A stretch of 46,175 bases of DNA from Candidatus Iainarchaeum sp. (GTDB lineage Archaea > Iainarchaeota > Iainarchaeia > JAGGVJ01). Below are positions 9,501 through 17,428 of this stretch, piece after piece. The stretch is from positions 1 through 46,175 of the forward strand of contig JAGGVJ010000018.1 of NCBI GenBank assembly GCA_021158055.1. Reading direction: 5' to 3'. The number at the start of each line of letters is the position of its first letter. Within the stretch, counting starts at the first letter, position 1. The notes below the pieces were generated by a model. That model had not been told where the DNA came from. It searched no databases and saw only the letters and a list, made by a program, of their open reading frames with translations. The position numbers and the translations under genes are program-made.

Positions 9501-12500
9501 TCCGGATCCGAATACAACTCGTCAAAACTCTTTACATTTTCAAGCGGAACACCTATTTTTTCCGCAATGGATTCAGCTGTTTCTTTTTCTTTTGAATCGC
9601 CGTAAGCAATCCTCATCAGGCAAGGGCCCCCGCCAGAACGGGTTTTTTCAAGGGCAATGTCATGATTTTCCTCGCTTCCCAAAGTTTTTTTCCAGATATA
9701 GGCCATTAACGGGTCACTGCTCAGCGAAGTGTCTCCAAGCCGCCATGCAATGCTTTTTCCCTTTGGATCCAGTGAATTCAAAGGCGTTGAATCGCGGTCA
9801 TCTTCAATCATGTCAAAACACAGCTCCTCATCGCTTGAAACGCAATGCAAATGATGTGAATCATAAGGCACAAACGCAGCGTCTGAAAAAACACTGTAGC
9901 TCATCGGCTCGCTCAGTTCAATCTTCACTTCCCTTGAAGACGCAGGGTTCAGCCAGTTGTTTGAAGAAACCGACGCATTGTCCCAGGTATCTTTTATCAT
10001 GCGCCACAAATACCTTGCGGCCTCGTCAGAAGAACACTCTGTTACGCTGCAGTCGTTTTCCTCGTCAGAAATCACGTGAATATTTATGTAATTCTCCCCT
10101 GTTGCGGAAACCAAGGTGCCTGACTGACCGGCTGAAACCGTGAAACTCAGGTCTGTTCCGGCAACATCTGAAGGGACAAGGATTTCCTCAATCATCCATT
10201 CAGAAGAATCTTCCTTGAAATTTGCGTCTTTTTCAATGGGTTCAACAAGCGGCTCGGAATACTTCACAGTCACATTGTCAACCTGTTCCAGCCGGTTTCC
10301 CTCAAAATCAAACACGCGGATTCCTATGTCCTTCACTTTTGCCTCAACAGGTTTCGTGAACTCCAAAGGCACAAACAAATAATCGTCACCATCCTTTATT
10401 GCAACCCTGAGCATCTGCTCCGGGTTCTCGCTGACAACAATTGAAATCCCGTCAAAAGCGGCTTTGTATTCCATGGCGGAATAAACAAACAAAGCCTCCA
10501 GATGAATCGGGTATGTCCCTTCTTCACTCGGGGCGGTCAAAATTGCCTTGTATTTTCCGATCTGCGGGCTGTAAGTCATTTCAATGGTTTCCGGTGAAAA
10601 AGACGGTGCAGACAACTCAACAGTTGCCTCGGAAGACACTGAATTTGCCCACTTCACAATCGCTTCAACATCCACTTCTTCTCCCGGCGCCACAACCAAC
10701 GGAGACGCAGAAACATCTGCAAAAACAAGTTCGCCTGAATCCGACTCAACAGGTTTGAGTTTGAACGAAGCTGAACCGACCGCGGGCTCACTGCCTGTCT
10801 GGACAGCACGCAAGTCAACAACATAAGAACTAAACTCCGGATTTGACGGGACATCAAGGTCCCTCAACACAAAAACGCACTCTGACGACAGGTACTCTGT
10901 AAGTTTTTTGTCTGAAAAACCGAACTGGACAGAAGACGCGAAAACATTCACGTCATCGTCCAAGTCAAGGATTTTGCCGTAAGCTTCTCCGTCGTCTGTC
11001 ACGCGCCTGACAACCCTGACTTTCACGGGTCCCGCGTCAACTCCTTTCGGCACATCTCTTGTGTAACTGGTCCCGTTGTGTTCTTCGTCCTCGCTTCCGA
11101 AATAAAAAACCACGGAAAGCTCTTGTTCAGAGTTCGCGGAAACCGTAACCGTAAAAGTTTTTTCAGCACTTAAATGCACACCTGACACACCCCATTCCGC
11201 TTTAATTGTAAACACCATGCTCTTGTCAGTCAAAGGCGCGCTTATCCCTGCCTTGTAAGCCAGCAGGCCATTGTCAAAAACCATCGGCTTGAAAGAAGAC
11301 GAATCCCCGCTCCTGTAAGTGACCATGGCATTTTTGACCAGATTTGTGCCTGCAAAAACTTTTGCCGAAAGCACGAAATCCTCCCCGAGAGCAACAGCGT
11401 AATTCGGCATTACATCCTGTATTATGAGGTTTTCAGGAGACACTGCAAACTCAAGCCGGATCGGCAGGTCAACTCCCTTTGAATCCATTGAATAAATCCT
11501 TGACTTGAACTCTTTGAACTCAAGCGGAACACCTGTTACCATTACCTTGTATTTGAAATTGGGTTCAAGCATGATTATTTCAGTCCACGGCAAAGACGAA
11601 ACGGAAAGCGAACCGTCAGACTCCGAACCCCTTATCTTTTCGTCAAAACTGCTCCACAAAGTGACTTTTACTTTGTCTGTCACAGCCTCTCCCGCCGCAA
11701 GCACTTTTATTCTAAGCGGCGCTCCCTTGAAAAGAGTTATTTTCTGCTCCGCCAACCCGCCTGCAAATATCCTCACAAGTCTTTTAATGCGGTAATCAGA
11801 ATACAGAGAGTAACCTGTGACATTTGCGTACACCTGCGCATTTGCAGGGATGCCTTTGAAAAGCACACAACCAGTATTGGTGGTTTCCCCCCTTGCAATC
11901 TCATGATCTTCGTCGTTGAACACAATCACTGTCGCCTGTTTTGCAACGGTCTTCCCTGCCTTGACACAGACATTAAACCTGCCTTTCTCTGCTTTTTCAA
12001 TCGGGGTTATTGAAACATTCCGGACTTCAACCGAACCTGCCTTTACCTTGAAAGAGCTTGTGCTCTCATCAACAAACCCTTCTTTTGAAACAAACACATA
12101 CAGCTCTTTACCGCTTTCGGTCCTGATATCCGCGCGACCGGAACCGTCTGAAACGCCGGATGAAACAACTGTTTTTGTTTCAAAATCCTTCAGCTCAACA
12201 GAGGCACTAACCACAGCACCTGCATTGACACTGTTGTGAACCGTAACTTTTACGACACCGCTTGAATAATCAGGAGAAAAATCAGGATTTTCCTCCACTG
12301 CTTCGTCAAGGCACGACTTCAGATTAAAAACCAAAAGCGACTCGTTTTCTTCAACAACAAGGGTTTTTAAAGATAAAAACTTTTGGCAGACAGATTTTCC
12401 GTCTTTTTGCAGGTCAACTGAATAACTCCCTTTCGCAAGACCTTCAAACAAAACCTTTCTCTCAGGGGACTTTACATTTTCTGAAAACTGCGCGCCGTCA

Positions 12501-12823
12501 TCTGACTCCAGCACAAGCTTCGCTTCAAAGCCCTGGTAATCTTCAATATGATCCATCAAAACCACTGCTGAAAACGTGGTTTGTGCAGGGAAAACCATGG
12601 GAAACAACAAAAAAGCCAGAATAACAAGAAACAGTGCCGGGATTGCAACAGGCGAAATACCTGTATTCTCCCACAAAGAAGCAGATGGAACCCCCTTGTC
12701 TTCAATTGAATCAAGCGCGTCCCAGCAAAACTCATCAGCGCCCTCGTAAAAATCCGTGAGGTAATCAAAAACAGAATCATAGGCATCATAAAGCCAGTCC
12801 GGAATCATGTCAGACACACTCAT
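6557..12823 (-). CDS. Giant membrane-anchored extracellular multidomain protein
   Basis: About 2088 aa from the ATG at 12823; the track's TTG is three codons upstream. An acidic, Trp/Tyr/Asp-rich N-terminal segment of ~55 residues is followed by one transmembrane helix (VAIPALFLVILAFLLFPMVF) and then ~2000 residues presumably outside the cell. Residues ~85-460 look like repeated carboxypeptidase-regulatory/Ig-like beta sandwiches (for example VSDGSGRADIRTESGKELYV). More Ig-like domains follow to ~900. The second half has Cys-rich stretches around CTGGCSNCGPPPEPAC and CSGCAGSAYYYRCLFSC. No catalytic motif is clear. It heads the minus-strand envelope block, next to pilin-like genes. A surface or adhesion role is an inference. 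Confidence 0.8.
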   Translation of the reverse strand: MSVSDMIPDWLYDAYDSVFDYLTDFYEGADEFCWDALDSIEDKGVPSASLWENTGISPVAIPALFLVILAFLLFPMVFPAQTTFSAVVLMDHIEDYQGFEAKLVLESDDGAQFSENVKSPERKVLFEGLAKGSYSVDLQKDGKSVCQKFLSLKTLVVEENESLLVFNLKSCLDEAVEENPDFSPDYSSGVVKVTVHNSVNAGAVVSASVELKDFETKTVVSSGVSDGSGRADIRTESGKELYVFVSKEGFVDESTSSFKVKAGSVEVRNVSITPIEKAEKGRFNVCVKAGKTVAKQATVIVFNDEDHEIARGETTNTGCVLFKGIPANAQVYANVTGYSLYSDYRIKRLVRIFAGGLAEQKITLFKGAPLRIKVLAAGEAVTDKVKVTLWSSFDEKIRGSESDGSLSVSSLPWTEIIMLEPNFKYKVMVTGVPLEFKEFKSRIYSMDSKGVDLPIRLEFAVSPENLIIQDVMPNYAVALGEDFVLSAKVFAGTNLVKNAMVTYRSGDSSSFKPMVFDNGLLAYKAGISAPLTDKSMVFTIKAEWGVSGVHLSAEKTFTVTVSANSEQELSVVFYFGSEDEEHNGTSYTRDVPKGVDAGPVKVRVVRRVTDDGEAYGKILDLDDDVNVFASSVQFGFSDKKLTEYLSSECVFVLRDLDVPSNPEFSSYVVDLRAVQTGSEPAVGSASFKLKPVESDSGELVFADVSASPLVVAPGEEVDVEAIVKWANSVSSEATVELSAPSFSPETIEMTYSPQIGKYKAILTAPSEEGTYPIHLEALFVYSAMEYKAAFDGISIVVSENPEQMLRVAIKDGDDYLFVPLEFTKPVEAKVKDIGIRVFDFEGNRLEQVDNVTVKYSEPLVEPIEKDANFKEDSSEWMIEEILVPSDVAGTDLSFTVSAGQSGTLVSATGENYINIHVISDEENDCSVTECSSDEAARYLWRMIKDTWDNASVSSNNWLNPASSREVKIELSEPMSYSVFSDAAFVPYDSHHLHCVSSDEELCFDMIEDDRDSTPLNSLDPKGKSIAWRLGDTSLSSDPLMAYIWKKTLGSEENHDIALEKTRSGGGPCLMRIAYGDSKEKETAESIAEKIGVPLENVKSFDELYSDPDRDNYNIVLVWSAQQDSSASGNPQDPESVNLLAAVNDPASGNPVFYCVNGPGSEKSVFIGYGGNAFIGESYAVYPAKVGANMWIVVAAITDNALVYAKDNVFIPKFNESPFKPSQICDEPLATVGPLVGDISADSGEMKAFNTVVLFDDRQADNGSGNSISLFSDFADDSFKKCVTPSSEWDDFRKAVVPISFARGIFGSDSSIMSAFSRYHKIVVGHPGEDSLLRYLNGKCGVDWVYGSFSAFTGACSTKRTYQNVSGTGSYSATALQICDNGKLVKDDYGYLKQLGFFDMVSLFLLDSKADFPSMIDGSEDLRVLTTEELDAPTTDISQNRLECCRLGRAHSSLTVSKGCTGGCSNCGPPPEPACDWPKKTDAQLNSLLVKYLPSGKKVYKSNNCHTVSSGNPPTCSGCAGSAYYYRCLFSCTAFVECNQCYPQYVGSFWGLKGGSEGVNRYALNSWEDIAQSGKCDDFNGKKLVLFTGMNEESMREITKDSVPCGGTTHIKNESNSGSDKQQERSTCGGTDNPISFDHSNIDSSSVCQGSDVPSSCGIEVLFENSREVWEDDGLLKAGTTIKVTNTSEEKVSDISFSVEVLNAKFADGTDSISFEKFELDAGATKEEELDYNVELSDFAEMIIEDTEESNKAFSAVLNQPAMEVMVGACGKIRQLTHKTKTVYGIFAVYNNSEDNSLGGMILNLKQGDAKVSDFGEKLVGRYTSDGDSLEAISSGQGNNCGASSYCSATHADNSVFKVYSTEKLSAKLGEKLGSDQYFILLFYHTYPIDESDLAVSYNLFLAPMVKSENSTCSSAISNESDDLCGDDKFIDKGDFGCSTWDFESSWWCDDSGDDDEYHNINTGVAVNTVVFPAAAGDSVLTFSAAQEKNAFEQESSISFADDPLAVDTFQENTGTCSPNMNSFCSGLKYWRKNEISAGDLKDYLEHENVLFDDSGSVPNIYNFKNFGTWANSDCNANYIKEMWESHIP

Positions 12824-13020
12824 ATTTTTCAAAACCTTTTTTCAAAAAAATAAAAACTAAATCAAGGAATCAACCAAAACCAAAAAAACTTCAAATCAAG
12901 TTTAACTGTTTCAGGCAACAAGTCCAACTGCCTCAGGCAAAACCCAAATCAGCCCCATTACCTGAATCAACCCCCATTAAGACAAACAAAACCAACTATA
13001 TAAATCTAAACACACCTCCC
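12824..13020. other. Intergenic region upstream of the giant protein gene
   Basis: About 200 nt between two minus-strand genes. The plus strand is A/C-rich, so the minus leader is G/T-rich. The plus sequence ctatataaatct near 12994-13005 reads as a TATA-like box on either strand, but far from the ATG at 12823. No ORF or RNA gene is seen. Confidence 0.4.
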
Positions 13021-14052
13021 CTAAACACACAACCCGCCAGAATCCCGCAAACCGCTGCCTTCAGTGGCACACAATTCAAACGTGAAAGAATACCTTGCAG
13101 GACTGCTGACGCCGTTTGAAACAATCAGGTACTCTGTGCGGTTATCAATTAACTGGCCCTGAACCCTGATTTTTTTAACTGTTTTTTTCACCCATTCAAC
13201 ACCACCCGAATCTTCGTGTGAGCCGGTCCCCCTTACCAGACTGCTTTCTGAAAACCATGCGCTTTCAATTGAAATACCGTCATCGATAAGGCAACCTGAA
13301 AGAGAGTTGAAATAACTTTCAAGGGTGCTGTTCAGGTCCTCTTCAGCGGCAGTGCCTGTCGAACCAATGCCTACCAGACCTGAAATCTCTGAATTGAACT
13401 TTGCCTTCAATTTATTTTCAACAATCCACGCGTACCTGAAAACGCGCACTCTCGGGTGAAACGCCTGTTTTTGAAGGGCCTTGGCCTCCACCCTTGACTT
13501 GAATCCGCTGGTCGAAAGAGACGAATCCTCAAGCACAACAAGGGGTTCAGGGTCAACCACACTCTGCATCCTGACAATAAACGTGCCGTCTTCACCCGAC
13601 GCAAAATCATCAAGGCACTCAATGCCTGCCGCCAAACTCCCTGCACTTGTATCCCACTCGTTCATGAAAACATTGTATTTTGAATCAGAATACACTGTTA
13701 TCTGGGTATCTGCAATCGTTGTTGCAAACTCTGTCTTTGCAATGCTTCCAAGCTCATACAAAATCGAATCATGAATAACATCAAATTCAACAGACTCGGT
13801 TCCGTGATCATATTCGCCGTGGTTTATTGTCATCAACTCGCCGAGCTTCTCTTCAAGCATCCAGTCAGACGCATTAAAAACATCCACAGTGACCCTGTTT
13901 GCATGAAACGCGACCTCGCGGAACTTCAAAGTATCCTGAAGCATCATATTTAACCTCGCGTCCTCTGAAGACAACAAATTCACAGTGCTCAACACCAGCA
14001 AAAAAACCGCAATGCCCATCATCGGCGAAATCAGCACGAACCCTTTGCGCAT
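13021..14052 (-). CDS. Pilin-like or membrane-anchored secreted protein
   Basis: The ORF track starts at 14241, but the ATG at 14052 fits better. It gives MRKGFVLISPMMGIAVFLLV, a short basic N-terminus with KG before a hydrophobic helix, as in class III signal peptides. A TATA-like box (TTTATTAATAAC on minus) is centred about 25 nt upstream, so the mRNA would be nearly leaderless. The ~343-aa product has a long mixed alpha/beta exterior with few Cys residues. It is divergent from the four plus-strand pilin-like genes and probably belongs to the same surface structure. No family name can be given. Confidence 0.7.
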   Translation of the reverse strand: MRKGFVLISPMMGIAVFLLVLSTVNLLSSEDARLNMMLQDTLKFREVAFHANRVTVDVFNASDWMLEEKLGELMTINHGEYDHGTESVEFDVIHDSILYELGSIAKTEFATTIADTQITVYSDSKYNVFMNEWDTSAGSLAAGIECLDDFASGEDGTFIVRMQSVVDPEPLVVLEDSSLSTSGFKSRVEAKALQKQAFHPRVRVFRYAWIVENKLKAKFNSEISGLVGIGSTGTAAEEDLNSTLESYFNSLSGCLIDDGISIESAWFSESSLVRGTGSHEDSGGVEWVKKTVKKIRVQGQLIDNRTEYLIVSNGVSSPARYSFTFELCATEGSGLRDSGGLCV

Positions 14053-14070
14053 GAAACAAATTTGTAAAAG

Positions 14071-14082
14071 GTTATTAATAAA
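14071..14082 (-). promoter_or_regulatory. TATA box of the 13021-14052 gene
   Basis: TTTATTAATAAC on the minus strand, centred ~25 nt before the ATG at 14052. The spacing supports a leaderless transcript and the revised start. Confidence 0.5.
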
Positions 14083-14278
14083 TTGCAGCCCTTCTCCATA
14101 ATTTACCAATCCCACTTTAACTGCTTTGTTTAATAATAAGCCCATACTTTCAAAATATACAAACCAGTTACACAAACAAACTACACGAACAAGAGACAAA
14201 CCAAACAACCAAAAGACAAACTGCACAAACCAACCAAACAAGCGCTTTGCAGATTAACAAAAAACCAAGGTAAAACCC

Positions 14279-14791
14279 ATGCTTAAAAAAGGACAGGAAT
14301 CAGCGCCGTTTGAACTTCTTATCGGGGTCATCATAATGATTGCCGTCGTCACACTCGGAACACTCATCATAAACTCAATGAACGAATTCTCATGCAACTC
14401 GCAAATACAAAAAGCAACCCTTAACCTGTCAAACACACTGCTTGAAGTGGAGCGCGGGGCACCCGGAACAATCCGCGACGTGAAAATACACGTCCCGCCG
14501 TGCGCTGCAGGAATCTACCTCTATCACAACCCTGAAAACTGCAACAACTGCATAAGGCACCCGGGAAAATGCTGGACAGCAAACTACCTTTTAAACAACG
14601 GCAACTCCGGACTGACCTGCGTCGACATACCTGAAAACAGCATCATTGAATCAGAAATAGACACCGGGCGCGAAAACGACAGCTTTCCGATTTCACTTAA
14701 CTCAGACGCAAGCTTTGGAAGCGGAAACTACTGGATAAAAATAGAAAAAATGCCAAGTGGTAAACTTGAAATCAAAAAAGTCACAACATAA
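14279..14791 (+). CDS. Type IV pilin-like protein (class III signal peptide) 1
   Basis: A 170-aa protein starting MLKKGQESAPFELLIGVIIM. KKGQ followed by a helix with Glu at about +5 is the archaeal class III signal peptide, cut by a FlaK/PibD-type peptidase before assembly into pilus-like filaments. The exported part has Cys-containing stretches (CNNCIRHPGKCW). It is the first of four consecutive plus-strand genes with the same N-terminal architecture. The preceding 226 nt are A/C-rich and no clear Shine-Dalgarno site is seen. Confidence 0.75.
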   Translation: MLKKGQESAPFELLIGVIIMIAVVTLGTLIINSMNEFSCNSQIQKATLNLSNTLLEVERGAPGTIRDVKIHVPPCAAGIYLYHNPENCNNCIRHPGKCWTANYLLNNGNSGLTCVDIPENSIIESEIDTGRENDSFPISLNSDASFGSGNYWIKIEKMPSGKLEIKKVTT

Positions 14792-15317
14792 AACAGCGCT
14801 TTTCTGCTGCAGCAAAACACCTTTTTTACCCTGCAGCAAAACACGCGGGCAGGCAGACTGGGTGCTTTCAAAAGTAACCCTTTTGATTTACGTCATGATA
14901 ATGATGGTTTTCCTCACAAGCTTTTGGGACACAAGCTCAAAAAAAGTAAACGAACGCATAGCAATTTCAATGGCACAGGACATCGCAAGCAAAATAGACT
15001 TCGTGGTAAACAGTTCAGGGAAAAACACATTCATGTACATTCCCCTGCCAACATCCCCTTACGGGGCTGACCAACAAAAAACCCTTTACTCAGTCCAGAT
15101 AACCTCCAAATTCGTGCGCGTCGAACTTGAAAACCAGCAGGGGTACTCGCTTATAATCCCGGACAAATACTTTCCGGAAACCACAGACCCACACTATACT
15201 GAAATAGATGACAGCGCAACCCCTGCCCTGGACATCGACCCGAAAGAAACAAACAGCGGAGTGGTTCTTCTTGTAAGCAAACAAGACAACGCAATAAAAA
15301 TAAAGGTGGGTGAATGA
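14757..15317 (+). CDS. Type IV pilin-like protein (class III signal peptide) 2
   Basis: A 186-aa ORF with GTG at 14757, overlapping the previous gene by 35 nt. The signal-like element TRGQADWVLSKVTLLIYVMI begins ~29 residues in, so the leader would be long for this class. No ATG or TTG is available closer. The leader contains a near-duplicate CCSKTPFL/PCSKTRGQ arising from a repeated ctgcagcaaaacac. The exterior is hydrophilic. The stop overlaps the next ATG (ATGA), indicating translational coupling. Confidence 0.65.
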   Translation: MVNLKSKKSQHKTALFCCSKTPFLPCSKTRGQADWVLSKVTLLIYVMIMMVFLTSFWDTSSKKVNERIAISMAQDIASKIDFVVNSSGKNTFMYIPLPTSPYGADQQKTLYSVQITSKFVRVELENQQGYSLIIPDKYFPETTDPHYTEIDDSATPALDIDPKETNSGVVLLVSKQDNAIKIKVGE

Positions 15318-15835
15318 AAAACAAAACTCTTCAAAACCCAAAAAAGCCCCGCGGGCAAATGAGCACGCTCGGGGAAGACCTTCCTGCCTTTATCCTGATC
15401 ACAATCGGCGTTGCAATGCTTCTCGTTGCAATCAGCGGAACATGGAGCACTTTCAACGAAAAAAACATTGTGATAGATGAAAAAAAAGCAGTCATCGAAA
15501 TAATTGAAAGCGTGAAAGGAAACGGAGTCATAAACCCTTCAAAAATAGAACTTGAAGGAACAGACGCAGACGGAAACACGCTCTGGGAAAAGTGGCAAAA
15601 TCTTGACACCCTCAAAAAACGATACGGAGTAGAATTCAATGCAAAATTTTACAGCCACAAACCGGAAACAAACACCTGGGAAGAAATTCTTTCAGGAATA
15701 AACTTCGGCCCCGACCCAGTGTCAAGTGACACAAGAACAACAATCCTTTCCGCACCCCTTGCAATAAAACACGGCGGGGACGAATCACTCACTTACAAAA
15801 ACGGCAAAGTCAAGGTGACAATCTGGAAAAAATAA
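15314..15835 (+). CDS. Type IV pilin-like protein (class III signal peptide) 3
   Basis: A 173-aa protein with PRGQMSTLGEDLPAFILITI as the class III-like signal: basic-GQ, acidic residues at +7/+8, then a hydrophobic helix (GVAMLLVAIS). It is coupled to the previous gene by an ATGA overlap. The mature part is a small mixed domain with no recognised fold. Confidence 0.7.
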   Translation: MKNKTLQNPKKPRGQMSTLGEDLPAFILITIGVAMLLVAISGTWSTFNEKNIVIDEKKAVIEIIESVKGNGVINPSKIELEGTDADGNTLWEKWQNLDTLKKRYGVEFNAKFYSHKPETNTWEEILSGINFGPDPVSSDTRTTILSAPLAIKHGGDESLTYKNGKVKVTIWKK

Positions 15836-15856
15836 CCAAGACCGACAGCACATCAA

Positions 15857-16494
15857 ATGCGCCAAAAAAACACCTGGCTGCGACAAAAGGACAGGGAACC
15901 GCAGTTGATCTGATATTCTTTCTCGTGATAATCTCCATTGCCGCCACAATGCTTGGCAACGCATGGGAAAGCTACGGAACAACCGCAATGCACATAGAGG
16001 AATCAAACCTTGAAACCGATTACCTGCGGGGCATAATGTCAAACATTTACTGGGTAACCCCTGACGGAAACTGGACACCGCCAAACACCAAAATGAGCAA
16101 CAAATCAGTCGCATACTTTGTGGCACAAGACCTTTCAGACGGCTCGCTTGACAACCTGCCGGAACCGATGCACGGACAAGCATACCTGAAACACATGCTT
16201 GATACCTACCTGTCCGACAGTCCAAAAAACAGACACTATGCAGTAATCACCAAAAACTCAGGCCACGACATTGACTCTTTCGGAGAACTGTCCTTTACCG
16301 ACGACGACACAAACACAACCTGCCACGCCAACCACGGAATACCCCCGGACTACAACCAGATAGTGAAAAACACGGAAGTGTCGTCTGTTGAAATACCCCT
16401 GAAAACCTCCTTTGGCACACCAACCTCAAGCAACCCGAAAAAAGGAATAGTTAAAATCAGCGTGCTCAGCTGGAGCGGAGACGTCTGCGCGTGA
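15857..16494 (+). CDS. Type IV pilin-like protein 4, frameshifted at an A7 run
   Basis: The ORF track starts at a GTG at 15925 inside the hydrophobic helix. The same frame continues upstream as HLAATKGQGTAVDLIFFLVI, a good class III signal, but has no start codon. The ATG at 15857 reads M-R-Q-K and is one base out of phase. One extra A in the A7 run (15864-15870) would give MRQKKHLAATKGQ joined to the main frame, ~212 aa. The gene follows pilin 3 after 21 nt. The break may be a sequencing or assembly error, a recent mutation or homopolymer slippage used for expression control. Confidence 0.6.
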
Positions 16495-16577
16495 GAAATG
16501 CTTTTCAATGACATTTGATAAATTACGATGGTAGTTGTCTGCGGAAAAAAGTGAAATTAGGGAAAAACTTTATTTCC

Positions 16578-16660
16578 TTTTTGGCTTTGAGTAAACTACC
16601 CCTTGCTTTCACAAAGGACTTCTTGAGTGAACTACCCCACCCTAGCGGATGGGGCTTTTT
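16578..16660. repeat. Solitary IS200/IS605-like terminal sequence or terminator hairpin
   Basis: Two direct copies of ttgagtRaactacccc (16586 and 16623) are followed by CCCCACCCTAGCGGATGGGG (16635-16654), an imperfect hairpin, then ctttttgatt. A tgaactacccc-hairpin-ggggctt arrangement is familiar from ends of IS200/IS605/TnpB elements. There is no transposase or tnpB in the window, so it would be a remnant or a small non-autonomous piece. A plain transcription terminator after the pilin operon is the alternative. Confidence 0.4.
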
Positions 16661-16685
16661 GATTAAAAAATAAAAATACAAAAAA

Positions 16686-16693
16686 CAATATAA
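16686..16693 (+). promoter_or_regulatory. TATA box of the AMMECR1 gene
   Basis: aatataag is centred ~27 nt before the ATG at 16717, consistent with a leaderless transcript. Confidence 0.45.
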
Positions 16694-16716
16694 GCACCAA
16701 ACACGCAAATGAAACT

Positions 16717-17349
16717 ATGGCCAACACAACTTCAACAATTTCAATAAGCCAGGCAACCCTGCTTTTGAAAATCGCAAGGGAATCAATAAAACAATACCTT
16801 GATGACCGCTCCTTTTTTGATATTGAACCATACAAAAAAGAACTCCCTCAAAAACGAGGGATCTTCGTCACTTTAAAAACATACCCGAGCAACATGCTCC
16901 GGGGGTGCATCGGATTTCCAATGCCTGTAGAAATCCTTGCTGAAGCCGCAAGAGACACAGCGCTTTCAGCCGCTTTCACCGACACTCGTTTTCCAAAACT
17001 AAAAAAAGAAGAATTATCTGACATCACAATAGAAATATCTGTCTTGACCCGACCGAAAAAAATAGAAATTGAAAACACAGAAGAACTCAAAAAAAACACT
17101 GAAAAATACATCCACGTCGGAAAAGACGGGGTGATCGTGAGTTTCAAGCACTGCTCGGGACTGCTTCTTCCGCAAGTTGCAACCGAACAAAACTGGGACG
17201 CCAGAACACTTCTCGAGCAAACGTGCGTCAAAGCAGGGCTTTCAGAAAACTTCGCGTTTGAACCCGAACTTGAAATACAAACCTTTCAGGCGCAAATCTT
17301 TTTTGAAGAAACACCAAACGGAAAAATTCTGGAAAAGCAAAACCCCTGA
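16717..17349 (+). CDS. AMMECR1 domain protein
   Basis: A 210-aa protein with the family signature LRGCIGF at residues 61-67 and further conserved elements (AFTDTRFPKLKKEEL, IEISVLT, GLLLPQVATEQNWD). AMMECR1-type proteins are near-universal in archaea; their biochemical role is unsettled. It is full length for the family. It is transcribed from its own TATA box and followed after ~80 nt by nurA, which has a separate TATA box. Confidence 0.9.
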   Translation: MANTTSTISISQATLLLKIARESIKQYLDDRSFFDIEPYKKELPQKRGIFVTLKTYPSNMLRGCIGFPMPVEILAEAARDTALSAAFTDTRFPKLKKEELSDITIEISVLTRPKKIEIENTEELKKNTEKYIHVGKDGVIVSFKHCSGLLLPQVATEQNWDARTLLEQTCVKAGLSENFAFEPELEIQTFQAQIFFEETPNGKILEKQNP

Positions 17350-17398
17350 AAACTACCACCCCTGAAAAACAAATCCTAAAAACCACGAAAAGATAAAA

Positions 17399-17406
17399 GT
17401 ATAAAT
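17399..17406 (+). promoter_or_regulatory. TATA box of nurA
   Basis: gtataaat is centred ~26 nt before the ATG at 17429, suggesting a leaderless mRNA. Confidence 0.5.
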
Positions 17407-17428
17407 CAAGCAAACCACAAAATTAATC

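Noticed and set aside
14053-14241. N-terminal extension of the minus pilin-like ORF
   Set aside because: It lies upstream of a TATA box and would bury the signal-like MRKGFVLISP segment.
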